A DNA stretch of 64,000 nucleotides from Linnemannia schmuckeri (Eukaryota; Mortierellomycota; Mortierellomycetes; Mortierellales; Mortierellaceae), in contig JANATG010000012.1 in assembly GCA_029449235.1 (NCBI GenBank), forward strand, positions 1,798,001 to 1,862,000, in the 5' to 3' direction. The position numbers were made by a program, and so were the translations under genes. Under the pieces are notes generated by a model that did not search any database, was not told the origin of the DNA, and saw only the letters and a list, made by a program, of their open reading frames with translations. Of this stretch, positions 9,431-18,712 are shown piece by piece (within the stretch, counting starts at the first letter, position 1; each line of letters begins with the position of its first letter).

Positions 9431-10240
9431 GTATCTACCAGCAACGGCAAGCCAGAAAGCGCCTTCGTTCTGGGAGACAGTCCACATCTCCCGACCAGTT
9501 ACCCGAAAGATCTCTAGAGCGCTACAGGTCATCAGAACCGTTCGGATGATGGCGCTCGCGACGCAGGTGCAGTGGTTAGCTCAGTTTATTGAAGTATCGA
9601 TGAATATCGTGCCAAAGCAACAATTGTTCGCTCCATATCTAGGCCAGTGGCATAGCAGCAATAGGACTTCTCAGTCGACCCGCAGTAAGAACCTCATAGT
9701 CCAGAACGCCCCTGTGAAAAAGAAAAGTTCGAGTTAAGGGATACAGCTCGCCCAAAGACTTGATGACAGACTCGATACCGTGAGTCTCAACCGCAGGACA
9801 ATGTTCCAAGAACGGCTTGGTGACCGGTGCCACTTCGAAACGAGTCATTACAGGAAGGAAGCGCCTCTTGAGGTGGTGTAGCAGCTCTGTTCGCAGAACC
9901 AGGGATCTATGATCAAGGTCCCAATCTTCCACCACTGTAACAATGTACAGCCAGTTTCATGTCCATTGCCATCAATTACAAGTTCACATCCACCAAGGAT
10001 CTCGGACAGCTGAAGAAGAGGGCCTGGAGTGCCTGACGATTATGCGACAAGTTTGTCTGCGCCTCCTAGCGCAAAGTTCTGAGTTGGGCATCTGTAGGAA
10101 TGTCCTGTATAGATCCCGAACCGGTCGAGGAGACCTTAGGTTTAGCTGCGTACACTCCAGATGGGCCAAGTCGCACTGTTGAGTCGTGCTAGCCATTGAT
10201 TCCAATGAAGGCGTTTGTTGCGATCATGGACAGATAATCT
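9430..10240 (-). pseudogene. F-box/RNI-like protein remnant, minus strand
   Basis: Reading the minus strand from about 10240 gives LRR/RNI-like pieces in order: RLHWNQWLARLN, AHLECTQLNLRSP and a frame-shifted QALQALFFSCPRSLVDVNL near 10020; then an open frame 9935-9639 with LVLRTELLHHLKRRFLP and TKPFLEHCPAVETHGIES; then, past stop codons, TCSALEIFRVTGREM (about 9480-9525) and a Trp-containing block. FLEHCP and LE-FRVTGR are hallmarks of the RNI-like proteins common in these fungi. Several stops and frameshifts show that it is decayed. Its 3' end abuts the plus-strand fragment tail to tail. Confidence 0.45.
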
Positions 10241-10828
10241 AGATTGTAGCTTTAACATAGGGAAGCCTGTTAGGCATGGGGAAGCGGCAGTATAGGTAAT
10301 ACGGGCAGGGGGGTCATGTCGCCTCAATCTGCTCTCTTTCTGTTGAAGCGTTGGGCACGGTTTCTTTAAAAGTCATTCTTGAAGGATACGATTCTTCAAC
10401 ATCCTTAGGCTGGGTTTCTAGGGAAGGCTGGGAATATGGGTGCGGTGGTAGTTGCGGATGTGTCTCCCAGTACGGAGAGAGCGAGGGCTGTTTACAGGAA
10501 GCGACAGGGTGTTGCTCGCTTGTGAGCTGGTGCATGTCTGTTTGTTGGGCTGTTTCTTTGTTCTTTGCTGCATGCGTCCCATCTCAATTGGATAAGGCAA
10601 GAAAATAAAAAGTGGAGCACTAAACGAATGCAATACAGTCATTGAACACCAACGCCTTGGTCGCTTAGTCAAACAACAAACAACAAAAAGAAATGAGAGC
10701 AGACACAAACATATTGATACAAGTCCACTTCCATTCTCTCCTCATCTGAATCTCACTTTTTTCCATCAACCTTTTCCATCAGACATCACATCCATTAGAC
10801 AACCCATTCTCATTCTTTTTCTTTGAAC
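10241..10828. other. Intergenic; weak Pro-rich minus-strand frame
   Basis: No gene can be supported. A 73-codon minus-strand frame at 10314-10535 is rich in Pro, Ser, His and Gln and could be an exon of an unseen protein, but no splice partner is evident. The last 100 bp is a T/C-rich leader typical of a promoter/5' UTR for the FAD-monooxygenase remnant. Confidence 0.4.
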
Positions 10829-11930
10829 CATGTCAAACGTGTCAACAGCAATAACACACAAGTCAAATCCACCGCAGTCATCGTAGGAGCTGGTCTAGGC
10901 GGCATTATGTTCGGAGCGTTCCTCAAAAAATGCTCGGTCTCATGTCATTCTGGAACGTGCCTCCACAGTCAAGCCCTTAGGTACTTCACACGCGTACACG
11001 TACCTTGTGCAGACAACATACACCCATTGCTCTTCACTCTCAAGAACGACTCTGCCGACATATATTTCTCTTTATCTTATTCACAAAAATAAACTAGGCG
11101 CGGCAATATCAGTTGGGTGTGGTCCTGTCCTTGCTTTCCAGCAACTTGGTATCTTTGGCAAGCTAGTGTCTCTCGCCAATCGCTCCCTCCACTCTTTGGT
11201 TCTGAGGGAGCCCAAGGAACTTTGATAATTCTGGACTACATCGCCATCGAGGGCTTGTAAGTTCTTCGCCTGTTCTCCGAAAGTGCAAGCGCTGACCCAA
11301 AAAGAAAGGGAACTGACTAGAAGGAGGAACGAAGCGCTAAGTTATAGGTTTCATTCTTTCTCTGTTTTTGTACATCCTCTTTCGCCACATGCTCTACGAC
11401 CTCTTGCTCAACCCCATCCCCTCACAAAAGATCCACTTTAATAAGCATGTCCAGACCATCTCCGATAAGGACAACAGGGTCTTTGTTAACTCCACGGATG
11501 GATCTGTCTATGAAGGGGATATCCTTGTTGGAGCTGACGGTGCCTACAGCACGGTCCGTCGGCAGTTGTACAAGCGATTAAGTTCGAGGACAAGTTGCCG
11601 GTGTCGGAAGAGGAGGGCTTGTCTTTCAGCTGTACTTGTCTTGTTGGCGAAACTAAGCCCTTGGATGCGACACAGTTCCCAGAGCTGAACAACGTTGACC
11701 AGTCTTTTGCTACCACTCTGGACACGGAACTGCCTTACTCTGTAAGTGTTTCCGAACAACATCAATGCATTTTTCCGCGTTGCGCTCTCGTTTTTTGTGT
11801 TTGACATTTATCAACGCTCTTCATTCTCTTTCTTTTCTTTTCCCACATGGACGAACAAAAGTGGGTCCTGTTCACAACTACCAGTGGGATGATCTCTACT
11901 ATCCCCACTATCTCTTCTCTAATCATGTGA
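10829..11930 (+). pseudogene. FAD-binding monooxygenase (UbiH/PHBH-like) pseudogene
   Basis: The dinucleotide-binding start TAVIVGAGLGGIMFGAFLKK (10862-10921) is a Rossmann GxGxxG motif. One frameshift later VILERASTVKPL follows, then an intron (GTACTT at 10981 to TAG near 11097), GAAISVGCGPVLAFQQLG, another frameshift before LDYIAIEG, and an intron opening GTAAGT near 11258. Next comes the conserved DG-GD block (VYEGDILVGADGAYSTVR, about 11509-11562). A further frameshift leads to FEDKLPVSEEEGLSF and a donor GTAAGTG at 11741; the next exon (WVLFTTTSGM) ends in a stop near 11928. The ATG at 10829 is itself out of frame with GAGLGG. The family normally runs another 150 or more residues, so the gene is both frameshifted and 3' truncated. 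It would have oxidised an aromatic or similar substrate with FAD and NAD(P)H. Confidence 0.8.
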
Positions 11931-12524
11931 GGGCGTAACCCGAACCTATATCTTGCGCGAAGCGCTAGTGTATATTGTCTGCAGAGGAGGGTTTTTGTAA
12001 GGGACTATCTTGCACAAATCGCCAGTATATTGTGATGGCAAAACTTGAATTATGCGATCCCTGACGCCGCTTAGGGCAAAAAGGAGGGAGCGCTGTAGCG
12101 CGACCATCGAGGCTATTTTACGTGAGGTGCCAGTGTGTTATGAACGTGCTGGGAGAGGAAAATAAGTGCAGTAGCAAAGAAGCTGGGGATCCCTATGAGC
12201 TTTTTTTTCTTTTTTCTTTTTTGATCCCTATATGTGGGGGGCTGAGTGGTAGGGGGAGGGGAAAGGAGGGGGGCAATTGGTTGAGGGGCCAAACGGTGGC
12301 TGTGTTGTATTAGTAGCTTAATCTGTTGCACTCAAGCACAAGCATGTTCTTGCAGACGTTTGAGAAAAAAAAGACCTGGTATTGACACCAAAAAGGATGT
12401 GCGGTTGCGTGATAAGAAAAACAGAGAAGATGGGATTTCGACAGCGACAAGGACGGGCAATAGTCCAAGAAAAAAAGATAAAAAGAGCTAGGATTAGCAA
12501 GTCGGTCCTGTTAAAGAAGATGAC
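11931..12524. repeat. Stem-loop-rich intergenic DNA
   Basis: No gene. Two related units lie in tandem near 11948-11985 and 12007-12036: CTATATCTTGCGC-GAA-GCGC...GTATATTG and CTATCTTGCAC-AAA-TCGCC...GTATATTG. The first holds a GCGC-GAA-GCGC hairpin at 11955-11965. Another, GCGC-TGTA-GCGC, is at 12090-12101. The rest is A/T-rich. Confidence 0.5.
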
Positions 12525-12606
12525 CGTTGCTCCGCTACGAGCGTTCTCTTGAAGTAAATGCAATAGTAAAAAATGGTGGTTGACTACGGTGAAGCTGTGG
12601 TCAATG
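12525..12606. repeat. Two-hairpin module (third relative of 5199-5276)
   Basis: CGTTGC-TCC-GCTACG (12525-12539, one mismatch) is followed 38 nt later by a 13+3+13 hairpin at 12578-12606 with loop GAA. In the second hairpin twelve successive positions outside the loop pair as Watson-Crick or G-U even though several bases differ from the copy at 5248-5276. The spacer keeps GAGC(A/G)TT-TC-T(C/T)GAAG and then an A-rich stretch. The module aligns end to end with 5199-5276, about 7.3 kb away. Confidence 0.65.
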
Positions 12607-13143
12607 TGCATTCTTTTTTTTCTTTTTCAAATATTGAATAGCGTGCTTTTATGAGAGACACTGTGCAGCGAAAGAATACTTTTGGGAAGCGTGCCAAGCT
12701 GGACGAAAAAAAAATATGTTCAACCCCCATGTAATCTTTTCTCAAAGCATGGGGCATATGAAAAAGAAACCGCAGCGTAGCGGCGACCCCTGCTATTAAA
12801 GAATTAACATCCTTGCACCTACTACCACTACACTATTAAAAAAAACCACCCACACTGTGGCATCGCCACGGGCAACCTTTCTAGTAGTTTAATAAAATAA
12901 AATTCTTGCAGGTTAGCTAAGTCGGTAATTTAGCGTGAGGCTATGCTATTGTACTGACAATGCTCACAATAAAAAACTGAGGCAAGTAGGGGATGCTTGC
13001 AGTAATATATAAAAAGGAGACAATGGAGATTTGCTCCCCACTCTGATAAAAAAATGAAGAAGAGAGGGATATTACGCCAAGAATAACGGGTTTTAACCTG
13101 TTTTTCTTTTTCGTGCGTTAACATTTAACATTTTTTTTTTCCC
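12607..13143. repeat. Further stem-loops in A/T-rich DNA
   Basis: CCGC-AGCGTA-GCGG at 12770-12783 and CTGTGGC-ATC-GCCACGG at 12854-12870 (seven pairs, one G-U, 3-nt loop). The latter is followed by GGCAACCTTTCT, resembling the spacer after the first hairpin at 5199-5215. No gene seen. Confidence 0.5.
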
Positions 13144-13573
13144 TTGCACATCATCTCATACCTTCCTTCTCAAATTCGTTTCCTTTACTTCTGCTCAAAG
13201 CCATATATGGCCCCCATCCGCTTCCTGTCCTCCACTCGATCCCTGCCCTGCACTCGCTCCGTCGCCTTTGTCCTGACAAGCACTCCCTCTTCCTCTTCCT
13301 CATTCACTCATTCAAATGTCTCTTCTTACTCTTCCTCATACAATCGCACCAATGTCCCTACTTCCATACCTTCATTAACTCATACAAATGTCTCTTCTTC
13401 TTCCTCCTTATCCACTCGCTCCGTTACCTTTGGCCTTGACCTAAAAAAACCTCCTCTCCCTCTTCCAGTGCATTTCGTCAACCAAAGCAGACCAAGGCCT
13501 CGATCGCAGCAAGGTCTCCTCCTGCTTACAAACTCTCTTCAACTTCCTCCTTGACCACATCCGATAAAATTCT
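13144..13573. other. Intergenic, Ser/Thr-coding low complexity
   Basis: A plus-strand frame of 136 codons is almost all Ser, Thr, Pro and Leu because the DNA is a TCC/TCT/ACT-rich repeat. It leads directly into the Helitron fragment and may be decayed sequence of that element; no domain is visible. Confidence 0.35.
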
Positions 13574-13867
13574 GATCTTATCGCCAAGGTATGCACATAT
13601 CTCTAGGACAATATCGGCAATCTCCAATATATCAATCAACACGCCATGCTATGCCCAACAAACGACGGCGTCGATGAGATCAATAGCACCATCATGTTCT
13701 CCGTGGAAGGAGATTCGATTGTACTTTTTTCGGAGGATCCCATCATTGGCAATGGGGACGGAGGCATGAATGGTCTCTATCCTGTTAAATTTCTCAGCCT
13801 CCTCAAGTCCTCCGCCTTTCCTCCTCACCGCTTGCACTTGACTGTAAGAGCAGTAGAAGATGTGTAG
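13574..13867 (+). pseudogene. Helitron Pif1-like helicase fragment (C-terminal part)
   Basis: The frame reads DLIAKVCTYL, an in-frame stop (TAG), then NIGNLQYINQHAMLCPTNDGVDEIN (split here as NIGNLQYINQH / AMLCPTNDGVDEIN), a SVEGDSIVLFSEDP segment, and LYPVKFLSLLKSSAFPPHRL, followed by HLTV and a stop at 13867. The blocks 'LCPTND-VDEIN', 'SED' and 'YPV-FL-SLK-S--PPH-L-L' are the order found in the Pif1-type helicase domain of Helitron transposons (RepHel), between motifs IV and V. The conserved continuation after L-L-V (a GCP-MLLRN block) is missing, so the fragment is truncated and inactive. No Helitron 3' hairpin/CTAG end was identified nearby. Confidence 0.75.
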
Positions 13868-14713
13868 TAGACAGGAGCAGAAGGCAGAAACGGATGATGT
13901 TTATTTTACAGAGGGCTAGGGTATTTATATAAGTAATTAACTAGGGGTACGGAATGATAGGTAAGGAATGATGGCACAATGGAATGTGGAATATGGAATA
14001 AAGGGTCAAGGTATGTATGCATACTGCTAGAGCATACTATGATCCTGTTACACTGGACTACCTGCAGGAATTGTACGAGAGTATGTCCAGACGCATAAAG
14101 GCGTTGCTCCAAAGCAGAGACGATGAAATGAATGATTTGAATTTAAATTTAAATATTAACAAAAAATAATGATTTGGGTTTAGTAAGTTATGTTCTCCAT
14201 TTCGGCATTCATTTGTCCTTCCTGCTGTTTCTAGAGCATCTGTTTGCACCTATTCTATCTTGACATGTTCTTCTCTTTACATCTGTTTGCACCTCTTGGC
14301 ATTCATCTTTCCTCTAGTCCCTGTACTTTTCTCGTAATTATTATTTCAACCACCCCTTATTGTTACTTTTTCAACGACTCTCCCATTGTATCTGTAGATA
14401 CTGCCATAAAACACCATCTTTACATTTGAAATATGTGCATGCTGTGGCTGACCAGCTTGTTTGTTTTTGAAGCTATGCAAATTTTTTTTTTTTTTTTTTG
14501 TTTCTTTTCTTTTCTTTTTGTTCATTCATTCTTTCTTCATTTCTGTTTGTTTGTTTCGTCTTTCGGTTTTCCTATTCTTTGTCACCACTTTCATGTGGCC
14601 AAATCCTTGCTTGCTTGCACATACGTACAACTCTCCCGACAACCAACCCTACGTTGACGGGCTGGCCGGCTTGAACATTCTTTGTATTTCAGAACTACAT
14701 CGTCGCTGTCGTT
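13868..14713. other. Intergenic, no gene seen
   Basis: T-rich plus-strand sequence with a poly-T run at about 14482-14499 and repeated short words (CATCTGTTTGCACCT at about 14237 and 14280). The right end is the 3' flank of the minus-strand RNA-binding protein gene. Confidence 0.5.
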
Positions 14714-17700
14714 TTAACGGTCATAGGTAATCTCGAGTGAGCGGCCTCCATAGCTGTATCCATTGAATTTGGCTATCAACATCACAAAAGAATGCGAAAA
14801 AAGGGTATCAGCATCTGTAAAATCAATGACCCAAGTGACGTGTCTCGTAACAGGAAGATGAAAGAGTCAAGATGTCTTACCGACAGCCTTGTCGGCGGAC
14901 TCGAAGGACTCAAACCGGACAACGCCAGAGCCCTTGGCACGACCATCCTGCATTAACACATCTGCCGACCTAATTGATCCACAGATCCTAAACAAATCCC
15001 TCAAATCCTGATTTGTCGTCGTGAATGGCAACTATGCCAGCCGGTTCAAGTCAAAACGATAATGATGATAATTAGCAACCGCGGACAAATGGGTAGGCTA
15101 AAAAAAGCTGCAAAGAAAGCTCAGCAGTGGACAAAAAAAGGAGACTTACGTTGCGGATGTAGATGCGGTCGCCAGAACCAGCGGCAGGGCCAGAGGGGAC
15201 AGAGTCCATAGACATATCATCATGACGTCCGCTACGGGAGGACGAGTGGCCGTGGCTGCCACCCTCATAGTAATCACGCGACCGGCCAGAGTTGCTCTCG
15301 CGTCTATAGTCGTCATAGCGGCTACTGCTGGTCGTCGAGCCATAACCGCGATCGCGTGAATCGCGAGACTCTGAATATCCGCCATTGCTAGGTCTGTAGT
15401 CGTCTCCGCGGTGTGAAGATCGAGATCCTGCCTGGGGTCCAAACTTGTCCTGATAGGGTAGAAAAAAGAAAAAAAAAGAGTTTGTCGGGTGGAGTCAACA
15501 AGTAGGATGGGGGGAAGTGTAAGTATAACGAAATCGATCGTCCCTCGAAGGTTGCCTGCCATCCTTGCGGTAAGCCCATATAGTCGACATCTCAATAATC
15601 TCGGTCATTATCCCATCAAGTTCTTCTCGTCAGTATCCGCTCAGATAATGCCGCAAGAACCAGTTGCCATCGTGAGAAAAGAAATCCAGCTCAAAAAATG
15701 ACGCTCAAAACCCGGACATATCCAAAATATCTCTTTCGTTTCGTCTCGTCTCGATTCTTTGATCCTCAAACATCCACGCTCCATTGGACCTCAAAGCAAC
15801 TCTCTCGCTAATCATCTCCTCATACAAACACATCAAAATGAACAAAATCGTAGTTGTGCCCACCTCGCGAACTTCGATACGTCGTCCATGCCATTCATAT
15901 CTGTCAAACATCGCTGTTGGTATCCATATGATAAATTTCCCGCACAGCGTCGATGGGTCGATTGCAAAAGCGAGTCCCGGAAGGTCGGATGGCAGCGAAT
16001 AGGTTACAGTCCGGAAAAGAGGCCCGAGGTCGAACGCAAATAGACAAAAAGAAGGGTGGTGCAACTGTTTAGTGATCTCGCACGCTCATAGTGTCCGTCT
16101 CCTCCTCGTCTCGGTTATCGCCACAGCAATCTCGCAGTCTTTGCTCAAACTCCCTCTCACTCTCCTGAGCCCCAAGATCCTATTCTCCATAGCCTCTTCC
16201 TCGGGCCGATCATATAACTCTCCTCTTCCTGGGCAATCTTAGCCTCCAACTCTTCCTAGGCTCGAAACGAGTTGAATGGGCCTCCAACGGTTGCTTGCTG
16301 TCATTCCTGCTGCATGTTGCCGTGAACTCTCACTTTCTGGGCTGAGCGTGGTGATCTCTGTTGACGTGGTGTTTACTCGGACGTGTCCTGCTGCTGGATT
16401 ACCGAGTAAATGCTGTCCGAAGCTGCGGGCAGGTGTCGGCATACTGGTATCAGGTCATCCTTTCCATAGCCGGCTTCGGCAATAATAAACAAGACCCCAA
16501 TGTCGAGATACTTCCAAAACTCTCCATGAGAAAATCCTGTCTCCTCTCGCTAATCCTGTACCATCGCGTCTCTGTCGAAACGAAAAAATTGCCCGATCCT
16601 ATCACCAAACCATGCCCCCACTAATCCCCCAAACAAGCAAATACCGGATTACGTACAAATGGCTCGCTGAACATCGCTGGCTCTCTCAAACAAGACGATG
16701 CCAGATCCCTTAGACCGCATGTCGCTGTTCATAAAGACATCCGCCCTGTCGACAGGTCCTGCTCTCCTGAACATGTCCTTCAGATCTTTCCAGTGAACCG
16801 AGAATGGCAACTATCGCGTTGATATCAAACCAGAAACAATAGAAGCGCGTTAATTTTCCTGTTCGTGTCAATCAGTTCAAGCCCCAACTCACAAAACGTC
16901 ACCACAGTCAGTAATGAAAAATTCAAATATGTAACTTACGTTGCCGACAAAGACCTGACGGATGGCGACATCAGCAAATCTGGAGGACTGAGCACGTCCT
17001 CCAGAGGCTCCGATCCTCTCTCCAGACTCTCGATCCTCTCTGACAAAGACGGGGCGGCCTCTGAAGACCACATCGTTCATCTTGCGGATGGCGGTCTTGG
17101 CGTCCTCTGCGGTCTGGAACTCGACCACTCCGCAGCCCTTTGACCTTCCGTCAGGGCCCAAGAGCACATCTGCGTGCGCAACCGGTCCGACTAGTATTAT
17201 TATTATTATTTTTACAAAGAAGATGATACGTGTTAGCAGCATCCAGTAGAATATCGACACAGTGCTGACAGTAAAATAACAAACAAGACAAGCAAAGAAA
17301 TCTGTGATTGTTTTTCTTACCTTCACGCATAAAGTCCTTGAGATCCGTCCAGGCAACATCATACGAAAGGTTGCCGACATAGACGCGTCGATCTCTCAAA
17401 AAGTTGGGTGCAGCTCTACCCGACGAAGATCCGCCTACAGGGCTCCTAGATCTTGATCGTCCACCACGTGGTGCCCTTTCGTAATCCGATCCGCGACGCT
17501 CTCCGCGATCTCCACGATCTGCGTCGTACTTGTCATCTCGAGAGCTACTGGTGGTCTCATATGCACGGTGATCACTGCGGTAAGAATCCTCGTGAATTTG
17601 ACGACCAGCAGGCGACCGGCTACGACTGCGGCCTCCAGCTCCTCCTGCCGATCCTGATGATGCTGCTCCTGCTGCCACAGCGGCAGCGTCTGCTCCAGAG

Positions 17701-17978
17701 GTACCAAGCGTGCCGTTGGATCCATAATCACGCGAGTCTCTGCGGCGACGGTGGTAGTCGTCTCTGCTGTCACGTTCCCGGTCCCGATCGCTGGTGCTGG
17801 TGTCATTGCCACGGCGACGACCACCATCGTCATGGCTGTGGTGGCTGCTACTGTGATGGTATGAAGACCGGCGGGGGTGAGTGTCCTCTTCCTCCAGGAT
17901 ATCGGTGCCGCTACCCTGGTTGGCCGTGAGTCCGCGGTCGTCAACGTCATCCATGATTTGATCGTATGAGTCGTCCAT
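14714..17978 (-). CDS. SR-type RNA-binding protein with three RRMs (Gbp2/Hrb1-like)
   Basis: Seven exons close in phase: 17978-17321, 17190-16940, 16810-16657, 15913-15864, 15449-15150, 15031-14881, 14772-14714; product 540 residues. Residues 1-195 are acidic, then Arg/Ser/Asp-rich with RSRSRSP and RGG-like runs. RRM1 (about 197-270) has VYVGNL and SKGCGVVEF; RRM2 (about 296-371) has VFVGNLPF and SKGSGIVLF; an RS/RG-rich linker follows; RRM3 (about 466-540) has IYIRNLPF and AKGSGVVRF and ends at the stop. Three RRMs with an SR/RGG N-terminus is the layout of yeast Gbp2/Hrb1, shuttling proteins that join nascent mRNA with TREX and help nuclear export and quality control. The donor after the 50-nt exon is the weak GTGGGC. 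The intron 15914-16656 is 743 nt, far longer than the others. An hnRNP-M-like protein is the alternative. Confidence 0.88.
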
Positions 17979-18712
17979 GTTTCTTATTGCTTTCCTGTTA
18001 CTTTCAAAGGGAGGTAGTTGTCGTCCAAGCTAACGTGGCTGTTGAAGCTGTTGTTGTATGTGCTATAAGGAAGAAGAAGGTAGTCGTTGATATTATTGTC
18101 GCTCGTCGTTGGAGGAATGAACTATTAATTTGACGTGGCGCCATGAAAGTGGACAAGGGGGCGTGGTTGCGTGAGTTTGATTATTTGAACTGTTAAAAAC
18201 AGATGCTTTGTTATACATTCATTCGTTCTCAGCTCCGGGCCTCCACCTCCTTGGCCGGTTTGTATCAATCGTTTGCTTTTCTGCTCTATAGTGTTTCCCG
18301 TCTCCTTTTGCTCTACCTTTTTGCGTGCGTGTTGTGGTGGTTGGTGGGATGAGTGTGTCCGTTTAATGGCAAGCAAAGAGAGACAGGAAAAAAAAAAAAA
18401 AAAAAGAAATTGGTGGAGGCGATTCACCTCCGCTAAGCCACTCAGAAAACACAATTCGTCGTCCCTTGGGCCCCTATGAGCAATGCCTCCTTTCGCTCCT
18501 TGTCTTTGTCGACTTCTACCTCTATCACTGCCCATTGATGTTGTTTTCCAGCTTGTTTTTTTTTTTATTTGGTGGTTAAGAGCTCAGAAAGGCAAGAAAA
18601 AAGAAAAAGGGAGACGTGTATGATGCAAAATTATGAACAAAAAGGAAAAGGATAAGAAAACTGTGTGCGAATGAGTGAAGATAAAAAAATGAAGAACAAG
18701 CACTCTTCAAAT
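17979..18712. other. Intergenic: 5' flank of the RRM gene, 3' flank of spermidine synthase
   Basis: No gene. Contains a poly-A run (about 18390-18404) and purine/pyrimidine-rich stretches. Both neighbours run on the minus strand, so the right part is the promoter/leader of the RRM gene. Confidence 0.5.

Noticed and set aside
13144..13554. 136-codon Ser/Thr-rich plus-strand frame
   Set aside because: Low-complexity TCC/ACT repeats explain it; no conserved motif.
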